A stretch of 64,000 nucleotides of DNA from Pseudomonas vlassakiae (GTDB lineage Bacteria > Pseudomonadota > Gammaproteobacteria > Pseudomonadales > Pseudomonadaceae), in NCBI RefSeq assembly GCF_014269035.2, contig NZ_JABWRP020000016.1:1-64000 (forward strand), written 5' to 3'. Numbering within the stretch: the stretch's first letter is position 1; the number at the start of each line of letters is the position of its first letter. This document shows positions 25,787 through 34,065 of the stretch, piece after piece. The notes beneath the pieces are model-generated. The model saw nothing but the letters and a program-made list of their open reading frames with translations. It ran no database searches and was not told the DNA's origin. Position numbers and translations under genes: made by a program.

Positions 25787-26893
25787 ATGAAGCAACTTCG
25801 TCTCGCCCTGTGCTCACGCGTTCTGGCGGTGCTCGCTACCCTGACTTGCGCCCAGATAGATGCTGCATCAGACACCGTTCGCTTTTACAACTGGTACCAG
25901 TTGATCGATCCACAGACCCTGCAAACATTCGAACGGCAGACTGGAACACGGCTTATCCTCGATACATTCGCCAGCATCGAGATCATGCTTGCCAAAGTCA
26001 TGACGGGCGGCAGCGGCTATGACCTCACGATGGCCACTGACCATGCATTGCCAGCTTTGATCAGCGCGGGTGCCTTGCAGAAGCTCGACACCAGCAAGCT
26101 AAAGAACTGGCAGCACCTGGACCCGGATGTGCTGGATAAATTGCAGGCCAATGACCCTGGCAACCAGTATGCCGTCCCCTATCTGATTGGTACCACCGGC
26201 ATCGGATACAACGCAGAACTCGTGGCTCGGGTGCTCGGAGATGAAGCACCTGTCGACTCCTGGGACCTGATATTCAAAGAAGAAAACATAGCGAAACTGA
26301 GCGAGTGTGGCGTAGCCATGCTCGACTCCGCAGCGGAAATCATGCCGATAGCCATGCATTATCTGGGCTTGCCGGATAACAGCGAAAAACCGGAGCATTA
26401 CGCACAAGCTCAGGCGCTGCTGATGAAGATCCGCCCGCATGTACGTTACTTCGATTCGAGCAAGTTCGTAACAGACCTGATCAATGGTGAGTTATGCGCC
26501 GTGATCACCTGGAGCGGGGGCATTCATGATGCCAGGCGGATCCTTGAGGAGAACGGTATCAAGCGCGATCTACGCTATCGCATTCCCAAGGAAGGCGCGC
26601 CAATCTGGACTGAAAACCTGGTAATGCTCAAGGATGCGGGCAACCCGCAGGCCAGCCTGGCATTGATCGATCATTTGATAGGTGCCGATGTCGCCACCGT
26701 CAACTCGACTTATCTCGGATACCCGAACGCCAATTCAACCTCCAGAGCATTACTGGAGCCGACCGTTCAAGCCAACCGCCTGGACCAGCCATCGCCCGGG
26801 GTCATGAACAGGCTATTTCCATTGAAAGCACTGCCACATGCTGCCGAACGTATCCGTACCCGAGCATGGAGCAGAATAAAAACAGGCAGTTGA
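25787..26893 (+). CDS. Orphan polyamine-type ABC binding protein (PotF/SpuD family)
   Basis: Predicted periplasmic binding protein of 368 residues with a signal peptide ending near AQIDAAS and a start of the mature protein, VRFYNWYQLIDPQTLQTFE, typical of PotF/SpuD/PotD. YDLTMATDHALPALISAGAL and TWSGGIHDARRI are family-like, but the usual GYDVVVPS and WMIPKEG boxes are changed, so the ligand may not be putrescine or spermidine. No permease or ATPase gene is next to it. The codon choice looks a little less GC-biased than neighbours. Monocistronic by position. Confidence 0.82.
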   Translation: MKQLRLALCSRVLAVLATLTCAQIDAASDTVRFYNWYQLIDPQTLQTFERQTGTRLILDTFASIEIMLAKVMTGGSGYDLTMATDHALPALISAGALQKLDTSKLKNWQHLDPDVLDKLQANDPGNQYAVPYLIGTTGIGYNAELVARVLGDEAPVDSWDLIFKEENIAKLSECGVAMLDSAAEIMPIAMHYLGLPDNSEKPEHYAQAQALLMKIRPHVRYFDSSKFVTDLINGELCAVITWSGGIHDARRILEENGIKRDLRYRIPKEGAPIWTENLVMLKDAGNPQASLALIDHLIGADVATVNSTYLGYPNANSTSRALLEPTVQANRLDQPSPGVMNRLFPLKALPHAAERIRTRAWSRIKTGS

Positions 26894-26918
26894 ACCACCC
26901 GGCTCAAGGCTGCGTCAA

Positions 26919-27365
26919 CTACCAGCGCCCCGCCGCATCCTGGTCACTCTGCTTGCCTTCCACCCACCTCGGCCCTTCCTGGGTATTTTCCTTCTTCCAG
27001 AACGGCGCCCGGGTCTTCAGGTAGTCCATGATGAAATTGCAGGCGTCGAATGCCGCCTGCCGATGGGCACTGGCCACGCCGACAAAGACGATCGGCTCAC
27101 CCGGCTCCAGCGCACCGATGCGGTGCAGCACTTCGACCTTGAGCAACGGCCAGCGCTGCTCGGCCTCGACCACGATCTTGGCCAGAGCCTTCTCGGTCAT
27201 GCCTGGGTAATGTTCGAGGAACATCCCCGCCACTTCCCGACCGTCGTTGAAATCGCGGACATAGCCGACAAAACCGACCACGGCACCAACGCCGACATTG
27301 GCCGCATGCATGGCATTGACCTCGGCCCCCGGGTCGAACGCCCCGTGTTGCACTCGCACTGCCAT
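26919..27365 (-). CDS. moaE: Molybdopterin synthase catalytic subunit
   Basis: Large subunit of molybdopterin synthase (148 residues), which inserts two sulfurs into precursor Z (cPMP). Family residues include GAVVGFVGYVRD, LEHYPGMTEKAL, the HRIGALEPGE segment, and the catalytic-lysine stretch RAPFWKKE near the C-terminus. It follows moaD by 2 bp as the last gene of moaCDE. Confidence 0.96.
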   Translation of the reverse strand: MAVRVQHGAFDPGAEVNAMHAANVGVGAVVGFVGYVRDFNDGREVAGMFLEHYPGMTEKALAKIVVEAEQRWPLLKVEVLHRIGALEPGEPIVFVGVASAHRQAAFDACNFIMDYLKTRAPFWKKENTQEGPRWVEGKQSDQDAAGRW

Positions 27366-27367
27366 GT

Positions 27368-27613
27368 TCAGCCTCCGGTCACCGGCGGGAAGAACGCCAC
27401 TTCATCGCCCTCTTCCAGCGGCTCGTCGAGCTTGCACAGCTCTTCGTTGCGCGCACTCATGAGGTTCTGTTCGGCCAGCACCGCATACTGCCCACCTTTG
27501 GCCACCAAGGCCTGGCGCACATCGTCGACCACGTTGAACTCGCCTTCCAGGCGCTCGGCATCAACGCCCAGCAATTCACGGTAACGGGCGAAGTACATCA
27601 CCTTGACCTTCAT
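27368..27613 (-). CDS. moaD: Molybdopterin synthase sulfur-carrier subunit
   Basis: Ubiquitin-like sulfur carrier of 81 residues ending in the diagnostic Gly-Gly (FFPPVTGG), whose C-terminal thiocarboxylate supplies sulfur to MoaE. The ATG at 27613 overlaps the moaC stop by one base (TAATG), which sets the start; longer upstream codons in frame have no homology. Confidence 0.96.
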   Translation of the reverse strand: MKVKVMYFARYRELLGVDAERLEGEFNVVDDVRQALVAKGGQYAVLAEQNLMSARNEELCKLDEPLEEGDEVAFFPPVTGG

Positions 27614-28083
27614 TACGCCTCCACCTTGTAGTGCCCACTTTTGCCGCCGATTTTTTCCAGCAGGCGCACCTGTTCGATGACCATGCCCTTGTCCACCGCC
27701 TTGCACATGTCATAGATCGTCAGCGCAGCGACGCTGGCGGCAGTCAGCGCTTCCATCTCGACGCCGGTCTGGCCGGCCAGCTTGCAGCGGGCGAGGATAC
27801 GCACCGCGTCCTGGCCTTCGGCGCTCAGTTCGACCTTGACGCTGGTGAGCATCAGCGGGTGGCACAGCGGGATCAGGTCACTGGTCTTCTTCGCCGCCTG
27901 GATGCCGGCAATGCGCGCCACGGCGAACACATCGCCCTTGGGATGCTCGCCGTCGACGATCATCTGCAAGGTCTGCGGCAACATGCGCACCCGCGCCTCG
28001 GCCACGGCCTCGCGCTCGGTCACGGCCTTTTCAGTGACGTCGACCATGTTGGCGCGCCCCTGGGAATCAAGATGAGTCAGCAC
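27613..28083 (-). CDS. moaC: Cyclic pyranopterin monophosphate synthase
   Basis: Converts the MoaA product to cPMP in molybdenum-cofactor synthesis. The 156 residues have the family boxes MVDVTEKAVTER at the start, KKTSDLIPLCHPL, GVEMEALTAAS and the catalytic MCKAVDKGM. First gene of the moaCDE cluster; moaA is not in this window. A strong terminator separates it from phoH upstream. Confidence 0.96.
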   Translation of the reverse strand: MLTHLDSQGRANMVDVTEKAVTEREAVAEARVRMLPQTLQMIVDGEHPKGDVFAVARIAGIQAAKKTSDLIPLCHPLMLTSVKVELSAEGQDAVRILARCKLAGQTGVEMEALTAASVAALTIYDMCKAVDKGMVIEQVRLLEKIGGKSGHYKVEA

Positions 28084-28143
28084 TGCTCTGCTCCTGTGAA
28101 GGGAACGGAGAGTGTAAACCCGTGGGTCAGGTTTGCGCAGCGG

Positions 28144-28170
28144 AAAAAAGCCGGGCGGCGGGCCGCCCGG
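28144..28170 (-). terminator. Rho-independent terminator after phoH
   Basis: 9-bp GC-rich stem CCGGGCGGC/GCCGCCCGG (28151-28159 with 28162-28170), followed on the minus strand by CTTTTTT. It lies just after the phoH stop and before moaC. Confidence 0.88.
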
Positions 28171-28179
28171 CCGGGAGCG

Positions 28180-29574
28180 CTACAGGTGAGATTCGGCGTA
28201 CTCGGCCAACACCGAGCGTGGCACACCCTGCAAGGTGATGTGCACGCCATGGGGGAAGTCCTTGAAACGCTCGGTCAGATAGGTCAGCCCCGAACTGGTC
28301 GCGGACAGGTAAGGCGTGTCGATCTGCGCCAGGTTGCCCAGGCACACCACCTTGGAACCGGAGCCGGCCCGGGTGATGATGGTCTTCATCTGGTGCGGCG
28401 TGAGGTTCTGGCACTCGTCGATCAGGATCAGGCTCTGCTGGAAGCTGCGCCCACGAATGTAGTTCAGCGACTTGAACTGCAGCGGAACGCGTTCGAGGAT
28501 GTATTCGACGCTGCCATGGGTGCTTTCATCGTCCATGTGCAAGGCTTCCAGGTTGTCGGTGATGGCACCCAGCCAAGGCTCCATCTTTTCCGCCTCGGTG
28601 CCCGGCAGGAAGCCGATCTCCTGGTCCAGCCCCTGCACGCTGCGGGTGGCGATGATGCGCCGGTAGCGCTTGCTGACCATGGTCTGCTCGATGGCCGCGG
28701 CCAGGGCCAGGATGGTCTTGCCGGAGCCGGCAGCGCCGGTCAGGTTGACCAGGTGGATGTCCGGGTCGAGCAAGGCGAACAGCGCCAGGCTCTGATGAAT
28801 GTCCCGCGGCTTCAGGCCCCAGGCTTCCTGGTGCAGCAAGGGTTCCTGGTGCAGGTCGAGCAATAGCAGTTCGTCGTTGCGAATGCCTTTTACCCAGCCG
28901 ACAAAACCCTGCTCATCAATGATGAACTCGTTGATATGCACGGCCGGCAGGTTATCGATCATCTGCACCCGATGCCAGGTGCGGCCACGCTCCTGGCGGG
29001 TATCGACTTTGCTGACCCGGTCCCAGAACGAGCCGGTGACCGAGTGATAGCCCTTGGACAGCAGCGAGACGTCGTCAACCAACTGGTCGGTACTGTAGTC
29101 CTCGGCCGCGATCCCGCAGGCGCGCGCCTTCAGGCGCATGTTGATGTCTTTGGTAACCAGCACCACGTCCAGGTCGGTGCGCCGGCTGCGTACTTCGAAC
29201 AGGGTGTTGATGATGATGTTGTCGTTGAGGTTTTCCGGCAGCAACTTGCTGGGTTCGTTGCGCGGGCTCATCAGGATCGACAGGTAGCCCTTGGCGCCGC
29301 TCTTGCCACGCTGGATCGGTACGCCCTGCTCGACATCGCTGGGCGAAGCGTCACCGAGGGTCTGGTCGATCAGGCGGATGGCCTGGCGACATTCGGCGGC
29401 GATGGTCTGTTTACCGGTCTTGAGCTTGTCGAGTTCCTCCAGCACCGTCATCGGAATGGCGACGTGATGCTCCTCGAAGTTGAGTAATGCGTTGGGGTCG
29501 TGAATCAGGACGTTGGTATCGAGCACATAGAGGATTGGCTTGCTGGAGGAAGGGTTGCGTCCTTGGTCATCCAT
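28180..29574 (-). CDS. PIN-PhoH family ATPase/ribonuclease (PhoH2-like)
   Basis: A 464-residue two-domain protein. The N-terminal PIN nuclease domain (about residues 14-150) begins YVLDTNVLIHDP with later acidic residues, and the C-terminal PhoH helicase-like domain (about 240-450) has Walker A GAAGSGKTILALA and Walker B LILIDECQNLTPHQ. Mycobacterial PhoH2 with the same layout is a sequence-dependent RNA helicase and RNase. Its role in Pseudomonas is not established. Monocistronic with its own terminator. Confidence 0.92.
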   Translation of the reverse strand: MDDQGRNPSSSKPILYVLDTNVLIHDPNALLNFEEHHVAIPMTVLEELDKLKTGKQTIAAECRQAIRLIDQTLGDASPSDVEQGVPIQRGKSGAKGYLSILMSPRNEPSKLLPENLNDNIIINTLFEVRSRRTDLDVVLVTKDINMRLKARACGIAAEDYSTDQLVDDVSLLSKGYHSVTGSFWDRVSKVDTRQERGRTWHRVQMIDNLPAVHINEFIIDEQGFVGWVKGIRNDELLLLDLHQEPLLHQEAWGLKPRDIHQSLALFALLDPDIHLVNLTGAAGSGKTILALAAAIEQTMVSKRYRRIIATRSVQGLDQEIGFLPGTEAEKMEPWLGAITDNLEALHMDDESTHGSVEYILERVPLQFKSLNYIRGRSFQQSLILIDECQNLTPHQMKTIITRAGSGSKVVCLGNLAQIDTPYLSATSSGLTYLTERFKDFPHGVHITLQGVPRSVLAEYAESHL

Positions 29575-29856
29575 ACTCGGTCACCTTATGTCGAAGCCAC
29601 ACGGCACGCTCTGTGTGCGCCGCAGAGTGACCGCCGTTCTCCCCGTATCCGCGTTGCTACGGGCGGGAAGCGTACCTGGCAAGGTGGGCCTGGATGACGC
29701 CACCTGTGCTGCAGGAATCGGCTGTCTGGTTTCTTCATACCGCAAAAGCCATGACCGAAAAAAGCATTTTTACGAGATTTTGAAGTTTATTTTTCCGATT
29801 GACGAAGAGCGCTTGGCGGCAGCACCAGACGAGACTACAGTCAGAAGTCATACCCT

Positions 29857-30984
29857 CTATTCGCGATAGGCGTAATCGCGGCAACCCTCCCAGCCAATGC
29901 CGCTTTGCGCGGTATTGTGCAGCAACCACTCGACCGCCGTCCGAGCCTTGGGCAGGCTGTCATGGAACTGGATCACTCCCTTGCGCCATAACAGCATCAG
30001 GGTTATCACCCGCTGGGCCGACGCTTCGGCAGTCAGCGCGCCATCATCCTGAGCGTCGATGTCCCATAGCGAAACCCGCAGCTGCTGGCTAGCCATGAAC
30101 GCTTCGGCGTCAGCCCGGCGCTGCCCATAAGGCGGGCGGAACAGTGGCACGTATTGCTCCGGCAGGTCGGCCTGAACCCGCGCCTGGGCGCGTTTGATCG
30201 AATCCTGCCAGCCCTGCCACTGGGCGTGGGAGCGATATTCCCAGCCCTGGATGCCCACGCATTGGCCGGCGTAAAGATCGGTCAGCGCGTTGGCCGTGCC
30301 GGCATCGCGCCGCTGCTGCAGGCGATTGCCCAGGACAAAGAAGGTGCCCTGCAGCTTCTGCTTGCGCAGGTACTCGGTGAGTTCATCGGTACTTGCGCCA
30401 TCAGGCCCGGGGCCACCGACGAAGGTCAGCAGAAACAGGCGGTCGTTCAGCTCATCGCCATTGCGCTCGCGGCTGGACAGGCGTTCGACCTCGCTGCTGG
30501 TCTGCGGTAACAACGCTGCCTTGCGCAACTGCTCATCCAGGTAACGGACATGGAACTGATGGCTCGGCTCGATCCAACCGGTATAGAACGTGCCGACATC
30601 GGCAGCGAATGTCGCCGCCTTGGTGCGCAAATCGGCCATTGACTCCAGCAGATAGCAGAACGAGGCGTCTTGCTCGCAACTGCGCTGGGCCTGCTGGTAG
30701 CCCTGCCACAAACGCTGCCACATCTGCGCACGCACAGCGCGAATCTTCTGCAGGTTGATCTGCCGCAAACCCAGCCGCGCAGCCAGTGTGGCATCGTCGA
30801 GCAGCTCGCTTTCATGCAGGACTCGGGCAAACGACAGGATCTCGGCCCGCGAGGCGACGTCGAACAGCACCGGGCTATCCAGTTGCTCGGGCCACTGGCT
30901 GCGGTCCAGGCTGGCCGGGGGCACGGGGGCGGCCTGGGCGGCCAAGCTCAACAAGGTGGCCAGCAAGGCCCCGGCAATGCGCAC
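29857..30984 (-). CDS. Polysaccharide deacetylase-like protein, altered active site
   Basis: Exported protein of 375 residues with an N-terminal signal (VRIAGALLATLLSLAAQAAP) and a C-terminal NodB-like fold. Family motifs are recognisable but changed: motif 1 (usually TFDDGP) reads TFVGGPGPDG, motif 2 (usually HxxxH) reads WEYRSHAQW, motif 3 RPPYGQRR is intact, motif 4 reads LWDIDAQDD, and motif 5 is IQFHDS. The catalytic and metal Asp pair of motif 1 is missing, so normal deacetylase chemistry is doubtful. I prefer the GTG at 30984 (GGAGAG seven bases upstream) to the GTG at 31017. It is divergent from yaaA. Confidence 0.8.
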   Translation of the reverse strand: MRIAGALLATLLSLAAQAAPVPPASLDRSQWPEQLDSPVLFDVASRAEILSFARVLHESELLDDATLAARLGLRQINLQKIRAVRAQMWQRLWQGYQQAQRSCEQDASFCYLLESMADLRTKAATFAADVGTFYTGWIEPSHQFHVRYLDEQLRKAALLPQTSSEVERLSSRERNGDELNDRLFLLTFVGGPGPDGASTDELTEYLRKQKLQGTFFVLGNRLQQRRDAGTANALTDLYAGQCVGIQGWEYRSHAQWQGWQDSIKRAQARVQADLPEQYVPLFRPPYGQRRADAEAFMASQQLRVSLWDIDAQDDGALTAEASAQRVITLMLLWRKGVIQFHDSLPKARTAVEWLLHNTAQSGIGWEGCRDYAYRE

Positions 30985-31121
30985 GATCAATCTCTCCGTG
31001 ACAGCCAAAACGCGCACTATAACGCCTGCTCTGACGATGGTCTGTGACTATTGTCGCCATAGTTTGGCGTTCCTGGCCGCGAACCGTAGAATTCCCCGCA
31101 ACGATTTCAGGAGCCGACCCG

Positions 31122-31901
31122 ATGCTGACGGTGATTTCCCCCGCCAAGACTCTCGACTATGACACCGCGCCGGTGACCGAGCGCTTCACCCTGCCGCAAT
31201 ACCTGGACGATTCCCAGGAACTGATCCTGCAGCTGCGCGAACTGTCGCCCGCGCAGATCAGCGAGCTGATGCACCTGTCCGACAAGCTCGCCGGCCTCAA
31301 TGCCGCACGCTTCGGCAGCTGGACCCCTGATTTCACTCCGGCCAACGCCAAGCAGGCACTGCTGGCCTTCAAAGGTGACGTGTATACCGGCCTGGATGCC
31401 GAAACCCTGAGTGAAGACGACTTCAGCCATGCCCAGGAGCACCTGCGCATGCTCTCCGGCCTGTATGGCCTGCTGCGTCCCCTCGACCTGATGCAACCCT
31501 ACCGCCTGGAGATGGGCACCAAGCTGGCCAACGCCCGCGGCAAGGACCTGTATGCCTTCTGGGGCACGCGCATCAGCGAATGGCTGAACCAGGCGCTGGC
31601 CGACCAAGGCGACGACCTGCTGCTGAACCTGGCCAGCAACGAGTACTTCAGCGCCGTGAAACGCAGCGCACTGAAGGCCCGGGTAATCAACGTCGACTTC
31701 AAGGACCTGAAGAACGGCCAGTACAAGATCATCAGCTTCTATGCCAAGAAGGCCCGCGGCATGATGAGCCGCTTCGTCATTCAGGAGCGGGTCAACGACC
31801 CGGAGCAACTCAAGCAGTTCGACGTGCAGGGTTACTACTACAGTGCCGAGCAGTCCAAGCCGGATCACCTGGTGTTCCTGCGCGATCACCCGGCCGAATG
31901 A
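31122..31901 (+). CDS. yaaA: YaaA family peroxide-stress protein
   Basis: Conserved 259-residue protein of the YaaA/DUF328 family, which limits intracellular iron and oxidative damage in E. coli and has DNA-binding activity. Family boxes are MLTVISPAKTLDYD at the N-terminus, FKGDVYTGLDAETL, LYGLLRPLDLMQPYRLEMG and SFYAKKARGMMSR. The ATG at 31122 follows CAGGAG; upstream codons in frame have no homology. The 3' end overlaps the antisense exporter remnant. Confidence 0.94.
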   Translation: MLTVISPAKTLDYDTAPVTERFTLPQYLDDSQELILQLRELSPAQISELMHLSDKLAGLNAARFGSWTPDFTPANAKQALLAFKGDVYTGLDAETLSEDDFSHAQEHLRMLSGLYGLLRPLDLMQPYRLEMGTKLANARGKDLYAFWGTRISEWLNQALADQGDDLLLNLASNEYFSAVKRSALKARVINVDFKDLKNGQYKIISFYAKKARGMMSRFVIQERVNDPEQLKQFDVQGYYYSAEQSKPDHLVFLRDHPAE

Positions 31902-32050
31902 TCAAGATCGGAGCCATCTGGCGGCTCCGGCGCAATCAGCACGTAACCACTTTCCAGGCCCTGGACTTCGACCCCCTGCACCCCTGCCGGACCGGCCGTG
32001 ACCGGTACTTTGCGCGGCGCCTGGGTTTCGTCGGCCCGTTGCCCGTGGGC
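31886..32050 (-). pseudogene. Possible C-terminal remnant of a membrane-fusion protein
   Basis: In a frame shifted from the ABC ATPase, the minus strand reads RADETQAPRKVPVTAGPAG, then VQGVEVQGLESGYVLIAPEP and a TGA at 31886-31888. The V-x-V-x-GL-xSG-x-VLIAP pattern is like the end of HlyD/MacA-type efflux adaptors. No start codon is available and the frame closes just upstream (stop at 32051-32053), so it is a fragment. Identification is by pattern only. Confidence 0.4.
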
Positions 32051-32547
32051 TCATCGGCCAGCAGAATCGGTGGTTGTGTAATCAAAGCCCTGGCAACTGC
32101 CACTCGCTGACGCTGGCCACCGGACAGATCGGCAGGGCGATATTTCACCCGATGCTCCAGGCCGACCTTCTCCAGCTCAACCTTGGCGGCCTGCCGAGCC
32201 GAAGCCAGCCGGATGCCACGATAGCTCAACGGCAACGCAACATTGTCCAGCACGGACAGCCTTGGCAGCAGGTTGAAACTCTGGAACACGAAACCAAGCA
32301 GGCGATTACGGGTGATGGCACGCTGGTCGTCATCAGCGTGTGCCAGTTCACGCCCATCCAGGACCAGGCGCCCGTGACAGGGCTGGTCAAGGAGACCAAT
32401 CAGGTTGAGCAACGTGCTTTTGCCAGATCCGGATGCACCGATGATGGCGCATGACGGGCCTGCGGGGAGAGATAACGATACGTCCTGCAGGACGGCTTCG
32501 CCTCCGAGACGGCGGGTGATGCCGTGCAGTGCAATAAACGGGGTCAT
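31936..32547 (-). pseudogene. Truncated MacB/LolD-type ABC exporter ATPase
   Basis: The first about 170 of 203 residues are a good MacB/LolD ATPase: Walker A GASGSGKSTLLNL, Q-loop FQSFNLLPRLS, signature LSGGQRQRV and Walker B ILLADEPTG. Homology then stops after DEPTGN: the expected D-loop (LD), switch histidine and, if MacB-like, the whole permease are missing, replaced by a basic unrelated tail read out of frame through a possible membrane-fusion-protein remnant. This looks like an internal deletion with the junction near 32037-32041. Without the H-loop it should not work as an ATPase. Its start overlaps the upstream 261-residue gene by 4 bases. Confidence 0.78.
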
Positions 32548-33329
32548 CCTTTCTTGCCCGTCTCATCAATCGCATCGAGGGTGGGGTCAAACGGCTTCAA
32601 GGACGACTGCTCATCTGTTCTCCACTGTTTAACTACCATGTCGACCAATGAAGTATTGAACGATGGCCACTCCACTTCCTGCAAAGATAGCTGCATCATG
32701 ATAGTGGCCTCGTAGTTCCCATACTCTGCAACTTCTATTGGCGGCAATGAATTATAGAAGTCAAGAATTTCGCGCAAACCCTGATCAGTACGTCCCGTCA
32801 GCTTATATTCAGCATTCATCTTGCCAATAATGGAATTTGCCCACTGATTATGCTGATCTGTTTTTTCCATCAATGCTGCACGGCGTTCACTCACGGTGAA
32901 GGCTCCGCTGTCATCATGCACAATCAGGCTGAGTTGTTCACGAGGCAGCCCTTTGAAGGGATTTTCTCCTTTTCCCTTGGCAAAATCATTCGCCTGCCGA
33001 GCGCGCTCAAGCCACTCCTCATCTTCCGTATCAGGCAACTGCGAATCAAAAAAATCCTTTGCCAATGAATAGGTTAGACCTCCAATGCGGTCCATGATCC
33101 GCACAGCCAGATCGGCCAATTCCTCGCGCGAAAGTCGACTGTCACGCTGTGCTGCCTCCGCGGCGGCAGCACTTAGTTTCCTGGCCAAACTAGACAGTTG
33201 CTCTTCTGGACCGTCCGACCGAGCGACAGGATGTTGAGTGTTCTGAATTACTACTTCATCCGCCTGCCTGATAATTGGCAGCGCACCTGACTCACTACGC
33301 GGGACAGAGCGACCCTTGATGATATCCAT
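32544..33329 (-). CDS. Unknown 261-residue protein, operonic with exporter remnant
   Basis: I do not recognise a family. The protein has no signal peptide or membrane segment. An N-terminal stretch (about 1-45) looks disordered; an Ala-rich helical region follows (about 45-70, LSSLARKLSAAAAEAAQRD); the rest is mixed and acidic with segments such as FDSQLPDTEDEEWLERARQ and NYEATIMMQLSLQEVEWPSF. Its stop overlaps the ABC ATPase start by 4 bases (ATGA), so the two were co-translated. Base composition is visibly more AT-rich than the flanking core genes. Given the context it may be an export substrate or accessory factor, but this is a guess. Confidence 0.65.
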   Translation of the reverse strand: MDIIKGRSVPRSESGALPIIRQADEVVIQNTQHPVARSDGPEEQLSSLARKLSAAAAEAAQRDSRLSREELADLAVRIMDRIGGLTYSLAKDFFDSQLPDTEDEEWLERARQANDFAKGKGENPFKGLPREQLSLIVHDDSGAFTVSERRAALMEKTDQHNQWANSIIGKMNAEYKLTGRTDQGLREILDFYNSLPPIEVAEYGNYEATIMMQLSLQEVEWPSFNTSLVDMVVKQWRTDEQSSLKPFDPTLDAIDETGKKG

Positions 33330-33367
33330 CAGTTAAACCTCGCTATACAAGACCGGATCGAACCCAA

Positions 33368-33394
33368 GCACTGCCTTGCTTATCAAGGCAGTGC
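33368..33394. promoter_or_regulatory. Perfect intercistronic hairpin
   Basis: 11-bp arms GCACTGCCTTG (33368-33378) and CAAGGCAGTGC (33384-33394) with a 5-base loop lie between the small secreted protein gene and the 261-residue gene. There is no T-run, so it may be an attenuator or an mRNA-end stabiliser that favours the first gene. Confidence 0.65.
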
Positions 33395-33410
33395 ACGGTT
33401 GGGCTGATTG

Positions 33411-33851
33411 TCACTTCATGGTGAATTCAACTTTCCATGAGTAATCTGCGGACGTACTTGTAATTGTCGCTGTACAGATCGCTCCGCCGCTAGGAGTTGC
33501 CGTTTTGGTCCATTCAGGCTGTTTGATTCCTCCAGGTAACGTTCGCATCTGGAATGTCGTGCCGAAGGCACAGGTCTTCCCGCCGATCGTGTACCGGATC
33601 ATCGCGGCATTCACATCCGGGCTGACAACCCGCTGAACGCGCATTGAAGTCGACGATGCGGCCTGAATCGTCTTGGTGGGTTGTGGGTTTGCTATCTGGT
33701 AGGTACTGGTTTCATTGGAGGTCACCAATTTCATGGTCGCAGCTTGCGTCCCGAGATTCTTGATGATCACTTCAACGGGCGGCCCAGCCTGGACCATCCC
33801 AGCCAGCAGCAGCGATACCCCGCCGATCAGCACCTGTGTTGTTTTCTTCAT
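33411..33851 (-). CDS. Small secreted protein, unknown function
   Basis: A 146-residue protein with a clear Sec signal peptide (KKTTQVLIGGVSLLLAGMVQA, cleavage after about residue 22). The mature part is Thr/Ser-rich with alternating beta-like pattern and exactly two cysteines (KTCAFG and AICTAT), likely a disulfide. No family recognised. It heads the accessory patch and is on the same strand as the 261-residue gene, 81 bp upstream, with a strong hairpin between. More AT-rich than neighbours. Confidence 0.68.
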   Translation of the reverse strand: MKKTTQVLIGGVSLLLAGMVQAGPPVEVIIKNLGTQAATMKLVTSNETSTYQIANPQPTKTIQAASSTSMRVQRVVSPDVNAAMIRYTIGGKTCAFGTTFQMRTLPGGIKQPEWTKTATPSGGAICTATITSTSADYSWKVEFTMK

Positions 33852-34033
33852 AAGCTTTATCCCGTCTCTTCCGTGTTATCTGGTGGATGAGACGCCCTCG
33901 CGGGCCAGTGGCCTGAGGCTGCCCAAGACGCTCCGTCGTACATGGACAGCTCAACGGAGCGTCCAAAGGGAATAACGGCAGCCCCGGAAAAAGCCTTAGA
34001 TTTCGTGAGGCCTTTGTGTGTTACTGGATATGT

Positions 34034-34065
34034 GACAACCAACGCCCCATTGCGGGGCGGTTGTC
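34034..34065. repeat. Bulged hairpin upstream of algD
   Basis: Outer arms GACAAC (34034-34039) and GTTGTC (34060-34065) and inner arms CGCCCC (34043-34048) and GGGGCG (34054-34059), with a 3-base bulge on the left side. No T-run follows on either strand. Confidence 0.55.
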
